A DNA stretch of 64,000 bases, from positions 76,566,177-76,630,176 of the forward strand of contig NC_080582.1 in assembly GCF_029962835.1 (NCBI RefSeq). Reading direction: 5' to 3'. Made by a program: the position numbers and the translations under genes. This document shows positions 23,687-35,800 of the stretch, one piece after another. The stretch's first letter is position 1. Every line of letters starts with the position of its first letter. The stretch is from Magnolia sinica. Taxonomy: Eukaryota; Streptophyta; Magnoliopsida; Magnoliales; Magnoliaceae. The notes under the pieces are model-generated. The model was not told where the DNA came from. It did not search any database and saw only the letters and a list, made by a program, of their open reading frames with translations.

Positions 23687-23944
23687 TTGTATGGAGAAAG
23701 TATCAGTGCCTAATTATCACTTCCATGGCCGTTGCACTGAGTTTTGAGTGTAAGCGATCGTTTTACGCCGTCCGATCTTCGATCAATCGGCGGTTTGTGG
23801 AAGACCACTGATTTATATGGTTACTGTGGATGAAACATTATCAATTTCGAGTGGTGGTCACACCTCACGATGACCGAATGATCACAATCCAACTATTTTC
23901 AATAATCACATACATGGAAAAAATTCAGTGTAAGGTTGCAAAGG

Positions 23945-23998
<54 letters not shown>

Positions 23999-24380
23999 GG
24001 GAAGTGATATTTCGAAGGAGTTTTCTACTGAGGCTATGATTTGTTGTGGGACTTGGGGTATTTGCTTTGCACGAGCGCGTCATTTTTATAAAGTGGGTGC
24101 TTAATCCTTTCCCATTTTGAAGCATTTGACACCGTTGGATTTGAATTGATGGAAAGGATTGGCTGTCCACATAGATGAAGGCTGGATTTTGATGAACCGT
24201 ATTGCTGTCTGATTAATGGTCAGAGGGTGATGGGAAGTGAGCCACAGGTGATCGCACTACAGGTTCATAAGTCAATGCTAGTGGGGCCCACTTGTTGGCA
24301 TTGGACAACCAATCACCTATAGTGAGATAGTGCTATGGGTGTTTTAGAAGATGGGTCTAGTCAGCTTAGGCATTGGTTGT
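23687..24380 (-). promoter_or_regulatory. Upstream region of the receptor kinase gene
   Basis: A TATA-like CCATATAAAT lies at 23811-23820, about 130 bp before the ATG; the paralogue has CAATATAAAT at the matching place. Sequence conserved with 53990-54775 includes 'atttcgagtggtgg', 'gatcacaatccaactatttt', 'tttgctttgcacgagcgcg' and 'cacaggtgatcgcactac', so the promoter was part of the duplication. The gene probably depends on this TATA box; I see no recognisable inducible element that I would name. Confidence 0.6.
23947..23994. repeat. (GA)n microsatellite in the receptor promoter
   Basis: About 48 bp of GA repeat, reading (TC)n on the coding strand, some 130 bp upstream of the TATA-like box. 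At the corresponding place the paralogue has only short 'gagagaga' pieces around 54267-54330, so the tract expanded after duplication or contracted in the other copy. Confidence 0.97.
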
Positions 24381-24389
24381 TCGGATGGA

Positions 24390-24974
24390 GGAAGCGGATT
24401 ACGTGGTGGGACACACACCATCGGGTATGGCGGTGCATTGACGTGCAAAGTTATGTGGGTTCTAGCATGATGTATGTGTTATATCCACACCGTTCATCAA
24501 TTTTGCAAGATTATTTTATGATATAAAAAAAAAGAAAAAGAAAAAGAGCCAGATACAAACTTAAGTGGACTACACCACAGAAAAGCAGTGGAATTGAATG
24601 CCTACCATTGAAAATTTCTCTAGGACCACATGAGTTTTGAATCGAGCTTATATTTATATTTATCCTTCAGCCAGATCTGTGTGATCTTATGAACGGTATT
24701 GGATGGCAAATAAACCTCATGGTGGGCCTTAGGAAGGTTTCAACGGTAGGCATCATAGTCCCACTGCTTTGTGTTGTGTGGTGCACTTGAGGTTTTAATC
24801 TGTCTCATTTTTTTAGGACATACCCTATAATGATCTCATAAAATGGATGGACGGTGTGGATATAACACATACATCATGTTGGGGCCCACAGAGCTTTGTT
24901 ATGTCAAAACACCACCGATGGCTGTGGTCCACCGATGTCTGTGGTGTGTAGCACGCCACGCAATCCGCTTTCCC
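24390..24974. mobile_element. Palindromic Mutator-like non-autonomous element with 9-bp target duplication
   Basis: Inverted ends GGAAGCGGATTACGTGG and (reverse complement of the right end) GGGAAAGCGGATTGCGTGG. The flanks are 'tcggatgga' (24381-24389) and 'tcggatggg' (24975-24983), a 9-bp duplication with one mismatch, which points to the Mutator superfamily. The arms carry the recurring 'atgatgtatgtgttatatccacaccgt' module in inverted orientation around the central 'tgaacggtattggatggcaaataaacctcatggtgggcc' region. No coding capacity. A decayed counterpart lies at the paralogous position near 54783 and 60338-60660. Confidence 0.82.
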
Positions 24975-24983
24975 TCGGATGGG

Positions 24984-25239
24984 AATATTGATTTTTTTGC
25001 TGACTGAAATATTAGTCGCACCCTCACGATGGAGCTATTTTTGTCCGTTGATTAAGATATATCTCTGACTTTTGTGACGCACCATTAGCGGTAGGAGGCT
25101 TTTTAAATGGAGGAAAGCTTTGATACTCTGGCAGTGTGTTGGATGATACGCAGGCATTTGGAAATTGCATATGTGGAACATAGGTGAGTCAAATTAAACT
25201 GTCCGAATTATAGTTTCTAGGTTCAGATGCATTGTGAAA
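24984..25239. repeat. Segmental duplication anchor shared with 60665-61430
   Basis: The run from 'atattgattttt' through 'caccctcacgatgg', 'agctatttttgtccgttgat', 'agcggtaggaggc' and 'gatactctggcag' to 'gcatatgtggaacataggtg' is repeated at 60665-60714 plus 61258-61430, where a fold-back element interrupts it. It marks the outer end of the duplication that produced the two receptor loci. The 'gatactctggcag' module also occurs separately near 18750 and, inverted, near 36440-36490, so part of it may itself be an old repeat. Confidence 0.8.
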
Positions 25240-25440
25240 GGAAGTGGATTGCGTCCAGCGATGTATGGATTTTATCCACGCCGTTCATTCATTTTTTTTA
25301 ATTATTATTTTTTTTCCAGATAATTTTAGGCATGAGCCCAAAAATGAGAAAGATCCAAGCCTCAAGCGGACCACACCGCAGAAACAAGAGATGATCATAA
25401 CTCTTACCCTTAGCCTGGGGCGATTATGTGAAAGCTAGCT
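25240..25440. mobile_element. Half of a palindromic fold-back element
   Basis: Starts GGAAGTGGATTGCGTCC, like the ends of the other copies, and contains 'tttatccacgccgttcattc' and 'aggcatgagcccaaaaatga', then breaks off after 'accacaccgcagaaac'. Only the left arm is left. Confidence 0.6.
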
Positions 25441-25868
25441 CATGACTCAATCCACTTCACTCCACATAAGCTTATTCGACAAGAGAATAGGCTTTTGAAT
25501 ACTTATTAAGGCTGTCAATCCTCGAGACATCCTCGAGACGCACATTCTCTCTTATCAATATATTTTAGGTGGGTCTTACCTTTTTATATGAAAATAAATA
25601 AATAAATAAAAATAAAATGGCCATGGCTGTGCTTGAGGTTGACTTGGGCTCCATCCAAAATTATTTTAGCCTAGCTTGGCGATTCAGCTCCATCCAAAAT
25701 TTTGATTTTGCTTGGCTTGAGCTCGATCATTGACTGCCCTAACATTTATTAGATGGTTAAAATGACAAATATCACCATAGCTGTGTTTCAACAAACGTGG
25801 CTTAAGTAATGTAGGGTTTTATACTTTTGCAGGTTGTATTTGATTTGAGTTTTTTTTTTTTAATTTTT
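25441..25868. other. Intergenic, no gene seen
   Basis: AT-rich sequence with 'aaataaataaataa' runs near 25587-25610 and a 'ggcttgagctcgatc'-like stretch. Nothing I can name. Confidence 0.5.
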
Positions 25869-26217
25869 TACACATGCACACACACCACACCAATTCGTAT
25901 GGAACTCGTGCAAACTTTTTTGAAAACTCATCATAAGTAATGTGACACTAAAATCTGAACTGTCCATATGAAAAAGCACCTTGTGAAACCCTTTGGACCC
26001 AATTTTTACTTTGAACCAAAATTTTGGTGGGCCATGAAAAATAAAAACAGTTTCCTCCCTTGATTTGCATTTCTCTTTTCTATGGCCCACCAGAATTTTA
26101 AATCGGGTTGAAAATTTGTCCATTGGTGTTTCATGGGATTCCGCATCAAATGGACTGTTCAGATTAGACGCCCATAACACGTGTGCAAAAGTATGCACAT
26201 GCCTAGGTGTACAGGTG
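25869..26217. mobile_element. Fold-back element of a second kind
   Basis: Two imperfect inverted arms of about 140-170 bp: 'ctgaactgtcca' (left) pairs with 'tggactgttcag' (right), 'ttttggtgggccatgaaaa' pairs with 'tctatggcccaccagaattt', and the ends 'cacatgcacac' pair with 'gtatgcacatg'. The fold would be a long hairpin with a short centre near 26050-26080. No coding capacity. A (TA)n run follows at 26228-26250. Confidence 0.7.
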
Positions 26218-26250
26218 AGCATGACTTATATATATATATATATATATATT

Positions 26251-27078
26251 CAATCATATTAGATAAGCAGGCGGCTATATTCATATTTGAATCCAGATCC
26301 TTTACCTGCCACAACCAAGAAAATCTTGCTTTCCTGCATCATTACCGGTCTACATTATCACGGTCGTTGTCAAAACTGATGCAGCGTGTAATGATGTGGT
26401 CCAAATAAATTGCAACAAGCAGATTTTCCCACCTATGGCCACCAGGGGATGCAGATTCTTCATATTCATACATATACTTATTTGTACAATTTTACGGGTA
26501 CAACTGTAAATATATTTCCTATGCTCTGAGCTTCTCAAATCTCCACAGGAAAAGACAGAGCACCCATTTTCCTACTCATTTACAGCCCTAGATACAAATA
26601 GAAAAAGATTGCTTGCACTTTTAGGTTCTGTTCTTTTAATTCATTAAGGGGAAAAATAGAAAGTAAATTAAACATAAAGTTTTTTCAAAAAAGGTCTAAT
26701 GAAAATATTGACCTATCCAATGTGAATCGGGTACTAACTATTGGGAGAAGGATCGCTACTTAACCACACGCATAATAATATTGAAATCAAATAAAAACAA
26801 TGATGCAAACCATGACATAGAGATTTGCATGGTTCATTTTCAGCATGTATACGAATTCATACAAATCTACTATAATTAAAGGCAAAAAAAATAACAAAAA
26901 TATAAAAGGCAGCTCTCAGTATAATGACAATTCTCTCTTTCTCATAGAAGAATATATGTTACCTCATATAAAATATGTTTTATATAAAACTTCATATGAA
27001 ATTACAAAAGTATTGATTGAATAAATGATACATATCTGATCAACAAGCTCCACGAATATTAACACTACCCTCGCATGT
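26251..27078. other. Intergenic, no gene seen
   Basis: AT-rich, no open frame with recognisable content and no repeat structure that I can see. Confidence 0.5.
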
Positions 27079-27527
27079 CCCGAGCTCGGCATAGGCTGGG
27101 ACTCTGAGTGACCACCATGATGTATGGGTTTCATCCACACCGTCCGCCCATTTTTCCATATCATTTTTGGGTATAATCCACAAAAATGAGGTAAATCCAA
27201 GGCTCAATGGGACCACACCATAGTAAGTAGTAGTTATAGTGACATCGACCATAGAAAACTTTCTAGGGCCCAACGTGATGTTTATTGGCCATCCAACCTA
27301 TTCAAAAGGTCATATAGATCTAAATTAAAGGCAGACATAAATTATCAGCTTGATCCAACACTTTTGTGGCCTCTAAGAAGTTTTGGATGATAGTAATTCA
27401 ATCCTTGAGCCTCGGATCTACCTCATATTTGGGATTACGGCCTAAAATAATATGGAAAAATGGATGGTCGGTGTAGATAAAATCTGTACATCAGGGTGGC
27501 CCCTCATAATCCTAGCCTGTGCCAAGC
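27079..27527. mobile_element. Palindromic fold-back element
   Basis: Inverted ends CGAGCTCGGCATAGGCTGGGA and, on the right, TCCTAGCCTGTGCCAAGCCGG. Both arms contain the 'atgatgtatgggtttcatccacaccgtcc' module, the right one inverted, around the central 'ctagggcccaacgtgatgttta' block. Same family architecture as 24390-24974. The following stretch to about 27970 holds no gene that I can see. Confidence 0.75.
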
Positions 27528-27994
27528 CGGGGACAGGCAGGGGTAGTACCCAATATGCGTCCATCCAATGTAGGATCTATCAAGAAGGAATTATCTAAAA
27601 AGGAGTATCTACTGGAATAAAAATTAAAGGGATGTTAGAAAATAGTGCAGAAAGGATATTTCTTATTCCTTTTTGTATCCGTCCAATCAATAGCCTATAA
27701 AACAATGGTTATGACTGTTTATGAAAAATTACTCAATGTCCATAAAAATAGAAAAACCCACATTAGATGACCAATCAGGACCTTTAATGCTCTACTTTTG
27801 TATTGTATACCTTTCTTAACTCATAGAAATATACGTGAAAGATGGAGAAAATCAACCCCTCGGATCAACAATCTGAACAATCCAGTTCATGGGGTCCACC
27901 TTGACTGATTATGATTTCTAGAGAATGGCATTAAATCAGCATCATATCCCGGCTAAGGAAATGGGTAACCTCTATAAAGGGGAAGTGGATTGCG

Positions 27995-28582
27995 TGTACA
28001 ACACGCCAACAACACAGTAAACCGAGATCCAATCTCCGGTCATACCCACAAATGATAAACAAGAAGAAATATAGAATAGAAACAGAATCAAAGCATTCCA
28101 AACAAACCACAAGACAAGATATACGTGGAAAAACCCCAACAAGGGTAAAAAACCACGGATACAAATTTTCACTATGAAGAAAAACGAATATTACAAGGCA
28201 ATGTACTAACCTCTCCCTTAGAAGTACAGAGAAAACTCTTTGCCCACACCTTAGAATTATTTCACATACCCTAGAAAAGCCCTAGGGACACCTATTTATA
28301 GTTTAGACAACTTCCCTTTCACACCTCTGCGAAAATCAACTAAAAATTCCCAGTCCGCATCAAATCCGGAAACGAATCTGCGTAACCTCGACTGATCGAG
28401 TGAACCCCTCGACCAGTTGAGCATGGGTCACGACCGGTCGAGCACCTCTGCACAAAAAAAAACTGATGCTCACTGGACTTTGAGTCGTGCCTTTCCACGA
28501 CTGGTCGAGTGGGCCACTCAACCGGTCGAGTAAGGCACTCGACTGGTCGAGCAGCTCCCAGATGTGGCTCCACATCTCAACA
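27995..28582 (-). repeat. Copia 3' LTR
   Basis: About 588 bp, TG...CA ended, matching 35070-35800. TATA-like 'tataaatagg' reads on the minus strand at about 28290-28300. The U3 part (28380-28555) carries at least six copies of near-palindromic CGACTGGTCGAG / CGACCGGTCGAG. Confidence 0.92.
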
Positions 28583-29413
28583 AGCCATAAACCTTCGTCT
28601 TCTACATCCGAAGTGTACCACCTCCCCGTCTTCAAGCCTGAAGACCAATTAAAGCTGAACAGAGCTTCAACTTCTCCCATGTGACCGACTTGGTCAGCAT
28701 ATCTACAGGATTCTCACTTGTATGAATCTTCTTCAGAGCAATCGATCCATCTTCCAGTAACAAACGTATGAAGTGATATCTGATGACAATATACTTGATC
28801 ATTGAATGAAAGGCTGAATTCTTAGCCAAGTGTATTGCACTCTGACTGTCACTGTACAGCTTGTAATCTACTTGCTTCTTACCCAACTCTTTCATGAAAT
28901 CTTGTATCCATACCATCTCCTTGCACGCTTTTGTAGTCGCAACATATCTGCTCTGTCGTACTAATAGATACTATCTTCTATAACTGAGAGACCCAACTGA
29001 CTACAGCACTACCCAGAGTAAAGACATAACTTGTAATGCTTCTTCTGCTGTCAATATCTCCTGTCAAATCTAAATCTATGTAGCCTTATAGTTTGATTTT
29101 CGATCCACTATAGCACAACCCTATATCCACAGTACTTACCAGGTATCTGAGGATCCATTTCACAGCTTTCCAATGTTCCTTTCCGGGGTTGTTCATGAAC
29201 CTACTAACAACTCCCACTGCTTGAGCAATGTCTAGCCTCATGCTCACCATAGCATACACCAATAGCTGACGCGTATGAGACTTTAGTCATGTAGTCCCAT
29301 TTCTCCCGCGTCTTTGCCCCTTACTCCTTAGATAGCTTGAAGTGGTTAGTTAATGGAGTGCTAACCGGCTTAGCACCTCCCATATTGAATCGATCAAGTA
29401 CCTTTGCTATGTA

Positions 29414-30094
29414 CTCTGCCTGTGACAAAATTAGTTTCTTGTTTTCCCTGTCACGCTTTATCTTCATACCTAGGATTTGTTTTGCAGCTCTTAAATCCTT
29501 CATGACAAATTCTCTAGATAGTTATCTTTTGAGATCTGAGATGTCCTTCATGCTTAAACTAGCTACAAGCATATCATCAACGTACAGAAGAAGGATGATG
29601 TACGACATATCAAACTTCTTCAAATAGCAACAGTGGTCTGCATGACATATTCTAAAACTAGTTTCTCGTTTTCTCTGTCACGCTTTATCCTCATGCCTAG
29701 AATTTGTTTTGCAGCTCTTAAATCCTTCATGGTAAATTCTCTAGATAGTTGTCTTTTGAGATCTGAGATGTCCTTCATGCTTAAACTAGCTACAAGCATA
29801 TCATCAACGTACAGAAGAAGGATGATGTACGACATATCAAACTTCTTCAAATAGCAACAGTGGTCTGCATGACATATTCTAAAACTAGTTTCTCGTTTTC
29901 TCTGTCACGCTTTATCCTCATGCCTAGAATTTGTTTTGCAGCTCCTAAATCCTTCATGGAAAATTCTCTAGATAGTTGTCTTTTGAGATCTGAGATGTCC
30001 TTCATGCTTAAACCGGCCACAAGCATATCATCAACGTACAGAAGAAGGATGATGTACGACGTATCAAACTTCTTCAAATAGCAACAGTGGTCTG
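29414..30094. repeat. Three tandem copies of a 227-bp unit
   Basis: Units start at about 29414, 29641 and 29868, each running from 'ctaaaactagtttc' through 'caacgtacagaagaagg' to 'caacagtggtctgcat'. The two right units are almost identical; the left is more diverged. The array lies in the reverse-transcriptase region of the copia fossil. Confidence 0.93.
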
Positions 30095-31382
30095 CATGAC
30101 ATCTCCTAAAACCGTTTCCCGACATGAAACTGTCGAACTTCTTGTACCACTGCCTCGGGGCCTGCTTCAGGCCATATAAACTCTTCTTCAGTCTGCACAC
30201 CTTGTTCTCCTTTCCTGGTGCCACGTATCCTGTCGGCTGATGCATATATATCTCTTCTTCAAGGTCCCCATGAAGAAAGGTTGTCTTAACATCTAGCTGC
30301 TTTAGATGTAAGTCCTCTGTAGCCACTATACTCAAGACCATACGAATCATAGACATTTTCACCATAGGTGAAAATATTTCAGTGAAATCGATACCTGCCT
30401 TTTGTTGAAACCCTTTCACAACCAATCTAGCCTTGTACCATTTCGAACCATTGTGCTCCTCCTTTACTCTGTAAACCTACTTGTTATGAAGAGTTTTCTT
30501 ACCCTTGGGTAGAGTGACTAGCTCCCATGTACGATTAGACTCAAGAGAGTCCATCTCATCATCCATGGCCTGCTCCCACTTAACCCGTGTATCCGACTGT
30601 AATGCCTCTTCAAAACACTCTGGTTCACCATTATCTGTCAGCAGTAGATAATATAAAGAGGGTGAGTATCAGACCGTGGGTCTCCTCTCCCGAGTAGACC
30701 TCACAACAGGTGTCTGTGGCTCTACCTCATAATGCTCCTGTGCATGATCATTTTGTGGCGTTGTAACACCCATGTACGGTAACTCTTACAACTCTACAAA
30801 TTTATTTTTTTCGGCCTTATTTTCCTGCATAGTCCTTATGTATCACTATTTCATTGAAGACTACATCTTTGCTTCTGAAGATTTTCTTATTTTTTGCATC
30901 CCAAAACTTGTAGCCAAAATCATGCTGCTCGTAGCCTATAAACTTGCACCTCCTGGACTTCTCATCCAGCTTGTTTCTGTGCTCTGCATTAATGTGAACA
31001 TATGAAGTGAACTGAACACTCTGAGATGTGCAAGGTTCATTTTTTTTCCGGTCCACGTTTCTTCTGGTAGCCCACCATCCAATGGTGCTGAGGAACTTCT
31101 ATTAGTGAGATATGCGACAGTATTCACAGCATCTGCCCAAAAGGTCTTGGGCAACCCTGCATGTAACCTCATGCTCCTGACGTGCTCAAGGATGGTCTTG
31201 TTAATGCACTCAGCTACACCATTCTGCTGCGGTGTCCCTGGAATCATTTTCTGATGTTTGATTCCATTTGCTGCACAATACTCCTCTTATCACAGTACTC
31301 TCCCCAATTATCAGATCTAAGACATTTTAATGTTCTACCTGTCTCGTTTTCTACCATAACTTTTCACTTCTTAAATACGTTA

Positions 31383-33600
31383 AAATCTTAATCTTAAATT
31401 AATTCTAAAACTAATTAATTTCAGAGAATCGTAACCGTCAGTCCCCGGCAACGGCGCCAAAAACTTTTTCACTCCCCAAGTATAGGGTTGTGATGTAGTA
31501 ATAACTTGGTAAGACCGAGGTCGAATCCCAAGGGACTGATATTTGTACGTTGTCTGAAAGTAATTAGAACTAAAACTAGAATGAGATGAAATTTAATTCG
31601 AATTGTAATTTGATTAATAAGAGTGAACACTAATCTAAAACTTAAGTAATTTAGAGGAAAGAAACTAGGGATTCAGAGGATCCACTTGTAGGGATCAGGG
31701 AGATCTTATGCCTGTATCAATAATTATAAAATTTAAACTGAACTTACTTGATCTGGTTTTCAAGAGATGAAAGGTATATGAATTAGAATGGATTCCATCA
31801 TCTAACCATGCCCAGGAGACAAAGCAAACAACAGGATTAAACTAATTACCAACCAATCAACAGCAGATGAAAGTCAGGAAGGGTACCGTCATCTAACCAT
31901 GCCTAGGAGATTATGGTGAACAATAGGGCTTCCTGACATCATAAACATCAAAAAGGGAAAAGAAATATTCAAAGCCATTGCAAATCCATTGTAATTTCAG
32001 TCACAACAGACCATTAAAGACTAAGAAAAACATTCCTTTAATGATCAACACAAATCAAATTCAGTTCATGAATTTAAGTTAAAAGCTTGAAATAGTATCT
32101 CCCATCTCGCTACAGGCTTCACCTCCTAGCCCTAGCTAAGGGGTTTAGCCACACATGAATGAGCTAAAATAAACAAATAAACAAAAGAAAAAGAAGAGGA
32201 AAAAAAACCACAGTAAGAAAATTAAAGTAAAAAGAAACTTCTCTCTCTTCTCCTTGGCTTCACGTTCCAATAGCCAAGATCTCCTTTTCCTCCGGTCCCA
32301 AACCTCCTGCTTGAATCCCCTCCATCTCTCCTTTCTCTTGTATTTTATACCTGCCAGGGGTTCGGAACAACTGCTGCGATATACGCAGTCCATAAGCATG
32401 CGCGTCAACGTGGAGAATTTTCGCAGCAACAGTGCCGCGGATCTGGTTGCAGACTAATTTACGTGCGCGTGAAGTATCTTCTGGATGCGAAACCAGTTAG
32501 GTTGGGGCCGAAACTGTCCTATGAATGTGATAGACGAATTGGATTACCCAGTTCGATCACAGGGGTGGGCCACATCAAGTCGCAATGGCGAGGCTGCCTG
32601 TTCACGTACGCGACGAGAAATCCCATTGATTCCGGGATTTCCTACGAAATTACTTTCTATTTTCTTTTTCTTTCAATCCTTCTCCATGTGTGGCCCACTT
32701 CCTACAAATCCTCCAACCTGATGGACGATCTGAATCATATGTGGGTCCCACCATCTTGCAAACAGGCCCTGTCCATCAACTCCAAGGTTTTTCTGCTGAG
32801 AAACACGTACATCTACATGTAGATGTCCACGAACACACACCTAAGGTCCGGTCAGACGTGGCCCCTGATCATGTTGAATGGTCTGGATCATCCGAACGGA
32901 TGACAATGATGGCCCACAACGTCCATCAAACGGACGTTGTGCGTTTGCTGTGCGCTGCTGCAAAACAGGGTTGCTGTGCGCGGCTGTGGATATGGGAGGG
33001 ATATCTCCTAATTTGAATAGGAGCCAGTGCACAGCTGGTGCCTGGTTGTTGGTGAGCTTACACTGCACGCGGGGTCCACTGATGATGTATACGAGAAATC
33101 CGCTCCGTCCATCCGTTTTGACACCCAATTTAAGGGGTTGAGACCAAATTTGAAGCGTATCCAAATATCAGGTGGGCCCCAAATCACTGATTTATGGGCT
33201 GATCTGTCCGTTGGGCCACTTCCAGAGGGATCCACTGGCTGAAATTTAACGTGTACGGTTAATTTATGGTCCTCAGGCCATGTATAAAGTTTCAAGCCGA
33301 ACAGATGATGGAAACTCAGTGATCTTGCATTCTGGCTTACTTTCAGGCCGCTTGAGCTTCAATTTCTCGATTTTCGCGAATCCCTAGCGTGTAATTCCGT
33401 CGATCTTGGTCTCCTGGAGTCCGTCTCTTGCCTTTAGTGTCATCAGAGCGCTAAATCCATGTTTTAAGCTTCCTTTTCAGTCCATGCTCGTAACTACACT
33501 CTGCAACACAAAAACGATTTAAATCGGGCCGTTAAACAGTATCATGTTCGTAAAATCCGGCAATAACTGGGGTCTGATATGTAATATTTGACCCTCAACA
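31383..33600 (-). mobile_element. Ty3 5' LTR with primer-binding site, nested in the copia element (fossil)
   Basis: On the minus strand the LTR runs from TGTTGAGGGTC at 33600 to about 31467, followed by a tRNA-Asp-type primer site TGGCGCCGTTGCCGGGGA (31442-31459) and about 60 bp of leader before copia sequence resumes. It is the same LTR family as 2581-6218. Only the front of the element is present. The U5 side contains 'ccatgcccaggagacaaag', a stretch also present near 5730-5830 and 8230-8260. Sequence between 33601 and about 33830 is of unclear origin. Confidence 0.85.
31442..31459 (-). other. Primer-binding site, tRNA-Asp type
   Basis: TGGCGCCGTTGCCGGGGA on the minus strand, the standard Athila/Tat-type primer site, a few bases behind the LTR end. 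Confidence 0.85.
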
Positions 33601-35069
33601 CAGATCACTCCCTTCAAGGCCCTCTTGTATCTAGAATTAAGGCATTCATTGGGCTACTAAGATCCCTCCCCTGAAACCAAATGTCTGGCTATTGATTGGG
33701 CTTGTGCATTAAAGGCTTTGGCTGTTAACCATGGGTCTTTTCCTAGGGGTCATGGAGAGTGTCTTCCCCTTTGTATCTCGAATGGTGCCTAGTCATCCTT
33801 TTGTATATTTTTTAATGCGACTGCGAGTAAACTATACGATCCTGAAGTCACGTATAAAGTACCTTCCTTCTTCCCTCGAGATATCACCAAGGCACCTTTT
33901 GTAATTTTCTAGAAATCACTGGTGAATGTCGTCACATAACCAGTATTGGCCAACTGCTCCACTGAGATCAAGTTCCGTTTCAAACTCGGTAAATGTCTGA
34001 CATCCTTCAATCTCAAAGCCCTTCCATCTTTCTGATTTATATGAACGTCTCCCTTTCTAACGATATTACACGACTCATCATCACCCAGGTAGACTCCCGA
34101 AGTCACCTGATACATAATTACGCAGAACTTCCTTACACGAAGTGGCATGAAACGAAGCACCCGAGTCTATAACCCAAGACTCATTCCTCGCATTAAGAGA
34201 CAAGATCAACGCCTCTGTGTCACTCTCCTCAGATAGATTCACTGAATCCTTCTTTGAGACCTTCTTTCTTGTTTCTTGAGTGCCCTGCAATCACGTTTCA
34301 TGTACCCCTTCTTGTCGCAATGTCAACACCCATCTTTGTCTTTCAGTCCCTTGGACTTCTTCCTTGACTTAGAACGTCCGTGTTTATTGTCTCTTTTGTT
34401 CAGCAATCTTCCTCTTCCTTCACTGTTTAGAACATTCCCTGAATCCACTGAAACTCCTGATGCTTTTCTTCTAGATTCTTCGCTGAGAATTAGACTGGCC
34501 ATATCATCAAATTTCAGCTTTGTCGACCCTAAAGAATTGCTCACAGCAATCACCAAACCATCCCAACTGTTTGGCAAACTGGACAAGATCAATAACGCCC
34601 TAACCTCATCCTCAAAAATAATGCCAACGGATTCCAACTGGCTAGTGACTGTATTGAACTCGTTTAGATGTTCAGCCACGCTCCTACCGTCTGACATCTT
34701 CATGTTGAATAGCTGTTTCATAAGATGAACCTTGTTGGACGCTGAGGGTTTTTCATATATGGTGGCTACGGCTTCCATTAATTCTTTTGTGATTTTCATC
34801 TTAGATATATTGAAGGTGACACTCTTAGATAAAGAGAGTCAGATCGTTCATAAAGTCTTCTGATCCAATAAAAACCATTCATCATCTGTCATCTTTTTTA
34901 ATTTTTTCTCTTTTCCTCCTAGAGGAATATAGAGGTCTTTCTGATACAGATAATCCTCCATCTACATCTTCCAGAAGGCAAAGTTTAAACCATCAAACTT
35001 CTCAATTCTAGTCTTCTCTTCTTCCGTCATCGCTCCCAATAGAACTAAACCAATAACTTTGATACCAGT

Positions 35070-35800
35070 TGTTGCGTAGCACGCCAACAATGCAGTGAAC
35101 CGAGATCCAATCTCTAGTCTCACCCACAAACCATAAACAAGAAGAAATATAGACTAGAAACAGAATTAAAGCATTCTAAATAAACCACAAGACAAGATAT
35201 ACATGGAAAAACCCCAATAAGGGTAAAAACCATGGATGCAAACTTCCACTATGAAGAAAAACGAAGATTACAAGGTAATATACTAACCTATCCCTTAGAA
35301 ATACAGAGAAAACCTTTTGCCCATACCTTAGAATTATTTCTCATACCCTAGAAAAGCCTTAGAGACACCTATTTATAGTTTAGACAACTTTCCTTTCGCA
35401 CCTCTGCGAAAACCGACTCAAAAATCCCCAGTCCGCCTCAAATCTGGAAACGAATCTGCGTAACCTCGACTGGTCGAGCATGTGCCACGACGAGTTGAGC
35501 ACCTCGGGACCCAAAAACTGATGCTCGCTAGACTTTGAGTCGAGCTTGTCCACGACTGGCTCAAAAATCCGCAGTCCGCATCAAATTCGGAAACTAATCT
35601 GTGTAACCTCGACTGGTCGAGCAGGCTGCTCGACCAGTCGAGCGGACCCCCGACCGATCGAGCATGGGCCATGACCGGTCGAGCACCTCAGGACCTAAAA
35701 ACTGATGCTCGCTGGACTTTGAGTCGAGCTTGTCCACGACTGGTCGAGTGGGCCACTCGACCGGTCGAGCGGCCCCCAGATGTGGCTCCACATCTCAATA
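35070..35800 (-). repeat. Copia 5' LTR
   Basis: About 731 bp, longer than the 3' LTR because a segment of roughly 150 bp in U3 (about 35418-35570, with 'cagtccgc.tcaaat...ggaaac.aatctg' and the palindromic motifs) is present twice in a row. It carries about nine CGACTGGTCGAG-like motifs. The primer site follows on the minus strand. Confidence 0.92.

Larger units (their letters stand above)
27995..35800 (-). mobile_element. Ty1/copia LTR retrotransposon with a nested Ty3 LTR (fossil)
   Basis: Bounded by a perfect 5-bp duplication 'ttgcg' (27990-27994 and 35801-35805). On the minus strand: 5' LTR; an initiator-tRNA-Met-like primer site (TGGTATCAAAG, just left of 35070); gag of the UBN2 type (34799-34323) with a zinc-knuckle region; protease/pre-integrase region (34290-33830); integrase (from about 31385, with TPQQNGVAE near 31235); reverse transcriptase (about 30425-29600, LLYVDDML); RNase H (28916-28632, KLYSDSQSAIHLAKN); 3' LTR. 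The Ty3 piece 31383-33600 separates gag/protease from integrase. The LTRs differ at roughly one base in ten over the ~160 bases compared, so the element is probably several million years old. It is broken many times. Confidence 0.93.

Noticed and set aside
28395-28555. CRISPR-like array because of regularly repeated CGACTGGTCGAG
   Set aside because: The repeats are short, unequal in spacing, palindromic and located in the U3 of a copia LTR in a plant genome.
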